DNA from: Planctomycetota bacterium
Lineage (GTDB): Bacteria > Planctomycetota > B129-G9
NCBI GenBank assembly: GCA_003644325.1
Contig: QNCA01000101.1
Span: forward strand, 1 to 5,943
Reading direction: 5' to 3'
Length of the DNA: 5,943 bases
This document shows, piece after piece, positions 1 through 5,200 of this stretch (position 1 is its first letter; each line of letters begins with the position of its first letter). The translations under genes were made by a program, and so were the position numbers. The notes beneath the pieces are model-generated. The model ran no database searches. It was given only the letters and a program-made list of their open reading frames with translations, and was not told the origin of the DNA.

Positions 1-72
1 CTGACGGGTCCTCAGGGCGAGGACCCGGAACGGGCGGAGCGCGGACGCTCTGAAGGAGCGGCCGGCTCGTAG
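1..72 (+). CDS. Possible C-terminal tip of an upstream gene (5' end outside window)
   Basis: The first frame is open from base 1 to a TAG at 70-72 and would give a 23-residue hydrophilic tail rich in Glu, Arg and Gly. The base composition is GC-rich like the kinase gene, and it changes abruptly to AT-rich sequence after about 118, as expected where a gene ends and a promoter region begins. Nothing in the tail is recognisable. The second frame is also open until a TGA at 77-79 after an early TGA at 2-4, so the choice of frame is a guess. The stretch could equally be structured non-coding sequence, because it contains several small hairpins. Confidence 0.28.
   Translation: MTGPQGEDPERAERGRSEGAAGS
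5..27. repeat. Strong 9-bp hairpin in the GC-rich left end
   Basis: CGGGTCCTC at 5-13 pairs perfectly with GAGGACCCG at 19-27 around a 5-base loop. No T-run follows on either strand, so it is not a standard intrinsic terminator. Two shorter stems follow: GAGCG 37-41 with CGCTC 46-50, and GAGC 56-59 with GCTC 65-68. It may be part of a coding 3' end or a palindromic repeat. Confidence 0.45.
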
Positions 73-138
73 ATGGTGATTGTCACCGCGCCAAGCAGCG
101 CCCAGGATTCTTACATGCCTCCATATTTGTGCTTACTG

Positions 139-168
139 TTGCAAAATGATGTGATAATTTGGTATAAT
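139..168 (+). promoter_or_regulatory. Sigma70-type promoter for the LVIVD/PEP-CTERM gene
   Basis: A -35-like TTGCAA (139-144, 4 of 6 consensus) is followed by an 18-base spacer and a perfect -10 TATAAT (163-168), in a locally AT-rich stretch. Transcription would start near 175, giving a leader of about 33 bases before the ATG at 208. The placement supports a start at 208, because the -10 box lies inside any longer reading frame beginning at 73. Confidence 0.65.
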
Positions 169-194
169 AATTATCTTTACAGGAATTTCTTTTC

Positions 195-200
195 GGAGGT
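195..200 (+). promoter_or_regulatory. Ribosome binding site that fixes the start at 208
   Basis: GGAGGT sits 7 bases before the ATG at 208-210, an ideal Shine-Dalgarno spacing. A second ATG follows immediately at 211 (10-base spacing) and could also be used. Both choices place the hydrophobic signal peptide at the N-terminus, unlike the ATG at 73. Confidence 0.75.
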
Positions 201-207
201 TAATAAT

Positions 208-1359
208 ATGATGTCCGTTAATTTGACGCGACCGAGTATTTTCAGTTTATTTGCGGCGATTCTCCTCGTGTTGCCCCTGGTGTTGTGTACGGGCGGGCCT
301 GCCTTTGCTTATTCCGTGACTGATACTTACTGGGTTGACGACAGTGTTGGTTACGTGGATGTGGTAGGCAGTCGAGTGTATGCCCCGGCGAGTTCCGACG
401 GACTATATGTGTTGGACATAGGCGACCCAACAGATATTCAATTACTAGGACACTACGAGGATGAAAATGCGCGTTTGGGGCGTGTAGTAGTGCGAGATGG
501 ATACGCGTTCGTTAATGACTATAATTTCGGCCTCCGGGTGCTCGACGTTCATAACCCTGCTAATATCACAGAAGCCGGCAGCTGGGAGTATACTGGAAAC
601 CCTTACCGTGCTGAAGGACTGGCCCTTAAAGACAACTACCTTTATTACACGCCATGGGCTTCCGATATACAGATTCTAGATGTTAGCAACTTCAATAATA
701 TTCAGCAAGCGGGGACTTTCGGGATTCGTGGTTACACCTCGGAGTCCGGTTGCGTAATGACTACAATTATCCAAGACGATATTTTGTACGCCAGTTACGG
801 TTACGGGGGCTTTCACACGATTGATGTTAGTAACCCGACAAATCCCATTTACCTCGATGGTGTTTACCATCCCGAGAAATCGGACGACCACAGATTTTTC
901 TTGCGGGATGGCTATGCATATCTCGCCGGGGGCGATTACGGCTTCCATATCATAGATGTCAGCGACCCCGCCAACTTGGCAAATGTTTTCTCCCACGAAT
1001 GGACCGAAGGTGAGGTGCTTAACGGTTCGTACAGCATCGTGCTCGGGCCTAAATTCGACGGCGGATTGCAATATATGTTCGTGTGGGAGGGCTGGGCCGC
1101 TGATTGTCGGATGCATGTGTGGAATGTTACCAATCCTGAGAATCCTGTTGAGGTCGCCGTGTATCCTAAACTGAGCGGATATCCCATAGGGGCGGTCAGC
1201 GATTACTATAACGGCTATCTCATCGCGGGATTGAGATCAGAGGCCGTTCGCACGTATGACGTAACCGAATTTCACGTTCCCGAGCCGGCAACGATTCTCC
1301 TTGCCTTCGGCGGCATTTGCAGTGTCACCTTTGCCGTCAGGCGGCGAATGAAGATGTGA
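208..1359 (+). CDS. Secreted LVIVD-repeat beta-propeller protein with PEP-CTERM sorting tail
   Basis: The 383-residue product begins with a classic signal peptide: hydrophobic core at about residues 11-27 and a likely signal peptidase I site after PAFA (residue 34). The body is a series of repeats about 45 residues apart, each with a strand core such as YVLDIGDP (67-74), RVLDVHNP (110-117), QILDVSN (155-161), HTIDVSNP (203-210), HIIDVSDP (247-254), HVWNVTNP (303-310) and RTYDV (348-352). This is the LVIVD repeat pattern, and the seven cores suggest a seven-bladed beta-propeller (inference). The C-terminus has VPEPAT (357-362), a hydrophobic helix (363-377) and RRR (378-380): a complete PEP-CTERM signal, which in known systems is processed by an exosortase and goes with envelope or exopolysaccharide export. 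The role is unknown, possibly adhesive or matrix-associated. Base composition is clearly less GC-rich than the kinase gene (spot count 28/60 for bases 301-360 against 42/60 for 4801-4860). It has its own promoter and ribosome binding site and is followed in frame by a related gene remnant. Confidence 0.92.
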   Translation: MMSVNLTRPSIFSLFAAILLVLPLVLCTGGPAFAYSVTDTYWVDDSVGYVDVVGSRVYAPASSDGLYVLDIGDPTDIQLLGHYEDENARLGRVVVRDGYAFVNDYNFGLRVLDVHNPANITEAGSWEYTGNPYRAEGLALKDNYLYYTPWASDIQILDVSNFNNIQQAGTFGIRGYTSESGCVMTTIIQDDILYASYGYGGFHTIDVSNPTNPIYLDGVYHPEKSDDHRFFLRDGYAYLAGGDYGFHIIDVSDPANLANVFSHEWTEGEVLNGSYSIVLGPKFDGGLQYMFVWEGWAADCRMHVWNVTNPENPVEVAVYPKLSGYPIGAVSDYYNGYLIAGLRSEAVRTYDVTEFHVPEPATILLAFGGICSVTFAVRRRMKM

Positions 1360-1692
1360 CCGCCGGGGGAAAACCACAGGATTCGCGGCATTGCAAGGCA
1401 TGACAACTACATTTTTGCCATTGACACATATAGAGAAGTTGCGGTCTTAGACTATTCGGACCCCGATAATCCCCAGAGAGTTGCATCTTTCTCCAAGCCG
1501 GACGACGTAAGCGATTTTGAGTACAGTATCGCCATAGACGGCGATACGGCTTATGTCGGGACCAGGGGAAGCGGCATCATTATGCTCGACATCTCTCCAC
1601 TGACGGCGATCCCGGAGCCTGCTACTGTCCTTATGCCCTTGCTCATGTTCCTGTCAGGCTCGCTCCTACTCGTGAAACGGCTCCGCCGGTAG
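1360..1692 (+). pseudogene. 3' remnant of a second LVIVD-repeat/PEP-CTERM gene
   Basis: Reading on from the TGA at 1357-1359 in the same frame gives 110 open codons ending in TAG at 1690-1692. The peptide contains an LVIVD unit (VAVLDYSDPDNPQRVASF), a partial last unit (GIIMLDISP) and a second complete PEP-CTERM tail: IPEPAT, the hydrophobic stretch VLMPLLMFLSGSLLLV, then KRLRR. There is no promoter, no ribosome binding site and no in-frame ATG, GTG or TTG until an ATG at 1582, far too late for a secreted protein. The signal peptide and most blades are therefore missing. The two PEP-CTERM tails align at the protein level but show little nucleotide identity, so these are old paralogues, not a recent duplication. 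The likeliest history is a deletion in a tandem pair. Alternatives are an assembly join, or a read-through extension of the gene upstream. Confidence 0.72.
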
Positions 1693-1854
1693 CCGTCCGA
1701 CCCCTTCTTCTCACCACTCACTGCAAGTCGTTACCGGAAGGCAAAAGCCATCGCATACACAGCATAGGCCTCGTCTTCATGGGTGCACGTCAGAAATGTG
1801 GGTAGAAATTACCGAAGTCGAAATTGCGTTTGAAGCAAAGGGTATACAAGCGAC

Positions 1855-1883
1855 GGCCCGTACGGGCCTCGCGCCTGGGCGCG
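1855..1883. repeat. Paired palindromes GGCCCGTACGGGCC and CGCGCC-TG-GGCGCG
   Basis: Bases 1855-1868 are a perfect 14-base palindrome. Immediately after it, 1870-1875 pairs with 1878-1883 around a 2-base centre. TACGGGC (1861-1867) and CTGGGCG (1875-1881) recur in the same order at 1994-2000 and 2004-2010, so the block looks partly duplicated. Its function is unknown; it may be a REP-like palindromic element. Confidence 0.55.
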
Positions 1884-1963
1884 GGGAGTCATATCCCTTC
1901 CCCCTGTGTCAGGGAAAAATTCACCCACAATCCTGAGATGCACCCTATCCCGCCTCGCTTCCC

Positions 1964-1990
1964 GGGCCGTAAAGCCGAGGCTTTAGGCTC
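1964..1990. repeat. Extended hairpin centred on TAAAGCCGAGGCTTTA
   Basis: TAAAGCC (1970-1976) pairs with GGCTTTA (1979-1985) around a 2-base centre. With one bulged G (1969) the stem extends by GGGCC (1964-1968) against GGCTC (1986-1990, one G-T pair). No T-run follows, so it is not a canonical intrinsic terminator. A shorter stem, CCCTG 1902-1906 with CAGGG 1910-1914, lies upstream. Confidence 0.55.
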
Positions 1991-2012
1991 CCATACGGGC
2001 AGGCTGGGCGGG

Positions 2013-2050
2013 CTGCCTTCTGACTTCCGCCTTCTGCCTTCCGCTGCCTT
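2013..2050. repeat. Degenerate heptamer tandem repeat (consensus CTGCCTT)
   Basis: Four contiguous 7-base units fill 2013-2040, each matching C(T/C)G(C/A)CTT. A fifth exact CTGCCTT follows at 2044-2050 after three bases. The first and fourth contiguous units are identical. The last unit overlaps the -35-like box of the promoter candidate for the kinase gene. This simple-sequence expansion explains the open frames across it on both strands. Confidence 0.7.
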
Positions 2051-2077
2051 GCGGATTTTCCCTACATGTTGTATAAT
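2049..2077 (+). promoter_or_regulatory. Promoter candidate for the kinase gene
   Basis: TTGCGG (2049-2054, 3 of 6 consensus) is followed by a 17-base spacer and a perfect TATAAT (2072-2077) in a local AT-rich patch. Transcription would start near 2084, leaving a leader of about 124 bases that carries the CAAGGG array. An imperfect inverted repeat (2067-2077 against 2093-2103, 9 of 11) overlaps the -10 box and could be an operator. Confidence 0.5.
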
Positions 2078-2152
2078 GCTTCGATATGTGGAATAATTCA
2101 ACAGAAGGGGCAAAGGCAACAAGAGACCGAAGACCGAAAACCGATGATTAGG

Positions 2153-2184
2153 CAAAGGGCAAGGGCAAGGGCAAGGGCAAGGGG
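2153..2184. repeat. CAAGGG hexamer tandem array in the kinase leader
   Basis: Four exact CAAGGG units fill 2160-2183, preceded by a variant CAAAGGG (2153-2159) and followed by one more G. The array ends 14 bases before the GGAG ribosome binding site of the kinase gene. The kinase frame is open back to a TGA at 2145-2147 but has no start codon there, so the array is leader and not coding sequence. Confidence 0.85.
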
Positions 2185-2198
2185 AAACGTGTTCTGAC

Positions 2199-2202
2199 GG
2201 AG
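2199..2202 (+). promoter_or_regulatory. Ribosome binding site for the GTG start at 2208
   Basis: GGAG lies 5 bases before GTG 2208-2210. There is no in-frame ATG, GTG or TTG between the upstream stop (2145-2147) and this GTG. The first residues (MKVGDTIDNRYEL) are a typical beginning for a bacterial Hanks-type kinase, so the start is well determined. Confidence 0.75.
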
Positions 2203-2207
2203 ACGAC

Positions 2208-5200
2208 GTGAAGGTCGGTGATACAATCGACAATCGCTACGAGTTGCTCCGCCTGCTGGGCGCGGGTGCGATGGGACAGGTCTTCCTCGCGCGGGACGTG
2301 ACGAACAACGAACGAGTCGCGCTGAAGACCATCAAGCCGGACCTCGTCACAGGCGACGGACTTGGGCGGTTCGAGAACGAATTCAGCGCCATTAAAGAGA
2401 TCGAGCATCCGAACCTGGTCCGGATGTACGAGTTCAGCAGGCGTTACTTCACGATGGAGTATATCGACGCCGGCGTGCTGGACACCTCAAAGCCCCTGCC
2501 GATGGCGGAGGCGCTCCACATAGGCGTGGAGATATGCCGGGCGCTGAACTTCATTCACAAGAAGGGCCTCGTACACGGGGACTTGAAGCCGGCGCACGTG
2601 CTTATTAGCAGCAGGCAAGGGGGCCAGACGCTGCCCGCCCGAGCCGAAAAAAAGGCTCGGTCTTTTCAGCCAGAGAGGAGGAGCGAAGCGACGGGAAAGG
2701 GTCTGCCCCCCGCTCCCGGAAGACCGAAAGCCGAAGAGAGCGGGCAGCGCGATATCCCCGCCTCGGCCCACGTGAGCGACAGCCGGGTAAAGTTGATAGA
2801 CTTCGGGCTGTCGCGGCGGGTGGCCGACAGCGAGGCCGTGACGGTGAAGGAAGACGTGAAGGTCGAAGGGACGATAGAATACATGGCCCCGGAGCAGATA
2901 AAGGGCCTGGGCAAGGATGCGCGCTCGGACCTCTACTCGCTCGGCGTGCTCCTGTACGAAATGCTGACGGGGCGGCTTCCTTTCCAGGGCAAGGACTTTA
3001 TGACCATCGCCCTGGGCCATCTGAACAGGCCCCCCGAGCCGCCTTCCAAAATCAACCCCGAAGTTGTTCCGCAGGTTGAGGCGCTCATCCTGCGCCTCCT
3101 GAACAAGAACCCCGACCGGCGCTACCAGACCGCCGAGGACGTGGGGCGTCGCCTGGCGGAGTTGATGGGCGGCAGAGAGGCCCGCGAGACCGCCGTGCTC
3201 AAGGGACGCCGCTATCTCTTCGCGCCCGCTTTCGTCGGGAGGGAGAGGGAGATAAAGGTCCTCAATACCTACCTCGAAAAGGCCCTCAGATCGCGCGGGT
3301 GCTGCGTGCTGGTCCACGGAGCCGCCGGCACCGGCAAGCGGCGGCTGCTCAGGGAATTCCGCGCGGAACACCTCCTGGACGAACTGGCCTTCCTTTCAGG
3401 CACCTGCTCGCGCTCGCCCGGCGCACATGCCCAGTATTATGCCGACATCCTCTCACAGGCGTTCCACGTGCTGGAGCGGCTTGACGACCGGCTGCTCTCG
3501 GAGAAGATATGGGAGTGGAGCATAATGCTGACGCGCCTGATGCCGAAGAGCGAGCCGGAGTGGTACCTGGAGAACCTGCAGCAGGCGATCTCGCTGGAAC
3601 CCACCCTGATGGCGCGGAACATCGCGGACCTGCTGCTGACCATCTGCCGTCACAGGCCGCTGGTGTTGTGCGTGGAGAATCTGCAATTCGCCGACAGGTT
3701 CGGCTGCGACCTTTTCGGCAGACTGGCGGGCGAATGCGGCGACAAGGCGTTGTGCCTGGTGGCATCGTTTCTGGACGAGCCCGGCGTGCGGGATACGCCC
3801 TTTACGCACTTGCTCGGCCGCCTGCAGAAGAACAGGGCGATAATCGACGTCCGCCTGAAGCCCATCGACCGGAAGGACCTGGAGCAGATGATAGGCTCGA
3901 TGATGGGCCACTCGGAGACCGCGCGCAGACTGGGCGAGGAGGTGGGACGCATAACCGGCGGCAACCCGCTCTTCGCCGAGGAGATAGTGAAATCGTTCGC
4001 AGACCAGGAAATAATATTCCGCGTCGGCAGCCGCTGGCGACTGGATGAGGAGAAACTGGAGCATTACAACATTCCAAACACGCTTGAGGACGTGATACTG
4101 GAGCGTGCGCTGACGCTGGGCCCGCGCCACCGCGAAGTCGTCGAGGCCGCCGCCGTCGTCAGGTGGGGCATCGACTTCAGTGCCCTGATGAGGCTAACCC
4201 GCATGACGCAACTGGACCTCTATTACATCCTGGGCGACCTCGTCTCGCAGGGGGTCCTGAAGGAGATGGTCAGGCCCGAAGGCAGGACGTACAGGTTTCC
4301 GACCGGGCGCGTGCGCGATTATTTTTACACGCGCATGGACATGCGCACCAGGTCGAAACACCACGAGCAGATGGGACGGATAATCGAGGCGCGTCACGAG
4401 GACTCGCTCGACCCGGTGCTGGGTGACCTGATATATCACTACGGCGGGTGCAATAACAACCGCAGGCTGCTGGAGTGCCTGCTGATGGCCGGCGAGCGCG
4501 CCGAGACGGAGGAGGGCCTGCGGCCCGCCCTGGCCTGCTACGAGCGCGCGCTGGCGATTATCAGCGAGCACGGCGGCGACAGGCGGCGGCATGTCGCCGT
4601 GCTGGGCAAGATGGCGCGGCTCAACACGGCGCTGGGCAATCTCACGAAGGCGCGGGCGCAGTTTGAAGCGGCCCTCAGAAACAGCGAAAAGGACTCCCGC
4701 GAGTCCGCGCAAATCACCCGCGACATGGGCAGGATGTACATGGTATCGGGCGATGTCGAGCGCGCCGGGGAATGCTTCCGCTACGCGGAGAAGGCGCTGG
4801 CGCGGCTGGGCATCGATGACGCCGAACTGTCGGCCGCCCGGGGCGAGTACTACCTGCACATGGACAACCTGAAGGCCGCCGAGGAGCGCCTGGCCCACGC
4901 CAGGCGGCTGGCCGGCGAGGCGGAGGACAGGGGAACGCTCGTGGATGCCGGCGTTTTGCTGGGCACCGTGCTGCTGAGGCGCGGCAGGGCCGAGGAGGGT
5001 ATAACGGCGCTGCAGGAGACGCTGGCCGCCGCCGAGCGGAGCAATATAAACCGGCTGAAACTCCGCGCACTGGCGGCAATGGTGCGGGCGCTCCTTTACG
5101 TCGGCAAGGTCGAGAGCGCCGAGACTTACATGCTCCAGATGCACGAGGTCTCCGGCCGCAGCGACGGCGCGCTGAACATGCTGGAGTACCTCGCATCCGC

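Larger units (their letters stand above)
1693..2050. other. Gene-free intergenic stretch with palindromes and simple repeats
   Basis: No open frame here has a ribosome binding site, family motif or sensible composition; the frames that exist run through palindromes and low-complexity sequence. The remnant's stop codon lies in a weak hairpin (CGGCT 1678-1682 with AGCCG 1691-1695) followed by a pyrimidine-rich stretch, at best a poor terminator. From 1693 to about 1850 I see nothing. From 1855 to 2050 the sequence is dominated by the palindromes and heptamer repeats listed separately. Confidence 0.7.

Noticed and set aside
73..207. N-terminal extension of the LVIVD gene to the ATG at 73
   Set aside because: It would put 45 residues before the signal peptide, it spans the promoter -10 box, and it has no good ribosome binding site. 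GGAGGT 7 bases before the ATG at 208 is clearly better.
299..312. Lipoprotein signal (lipobox) at the Cys near residue 27 of the LVIVD protein
   Set aside because: The residues before the Cys (LVLC) lack the small residue expected at -1, and a clear signal peptidase I site (PAFA) follows.
1900..1920. Intrinsic terminator at the CCCTG-TGT-CAGGG hairpin
   Set aside because: On the plus strand it is followed by A residues, not T. On the minus strand the T-run would precede the stem. Neither orientation works.
2153..2184. CRISPR array or Gln-Gly repeat peptide from the CAAGGG units
   Set aside because: The units are contiguous 6-mers without spacers, so this is not CRISPR. No start codon precedes them in the kinase frame, so they are not translated as part of that protein.
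1824..2233. Open frames in the intergenic region (plus 1824-2096, minus 1889-2233)
   Set aside because: They run through palindromes and simple repeats (the minus frame gives a Pro-Cys repeat from the hexamer array), start without a ribosome binding site and resemble no family.
2487..3371. Minus-strand open frame of 294 codons
   Set aside because: It lies opposite the kinase domain, whose motifs (DFG, APE, SDLYSLG) are unmistakable on the plus strand. The minus frame shows no family motif.
3453..4130. Minus-strand open frame of 225 codons and overlapping frames, including plus-strand 3509-4048
   Set aside because: All overlap the ATPase domain of the real gene in other frames and consist of Arg-, Ala- and Pro-rich shadow sequence.
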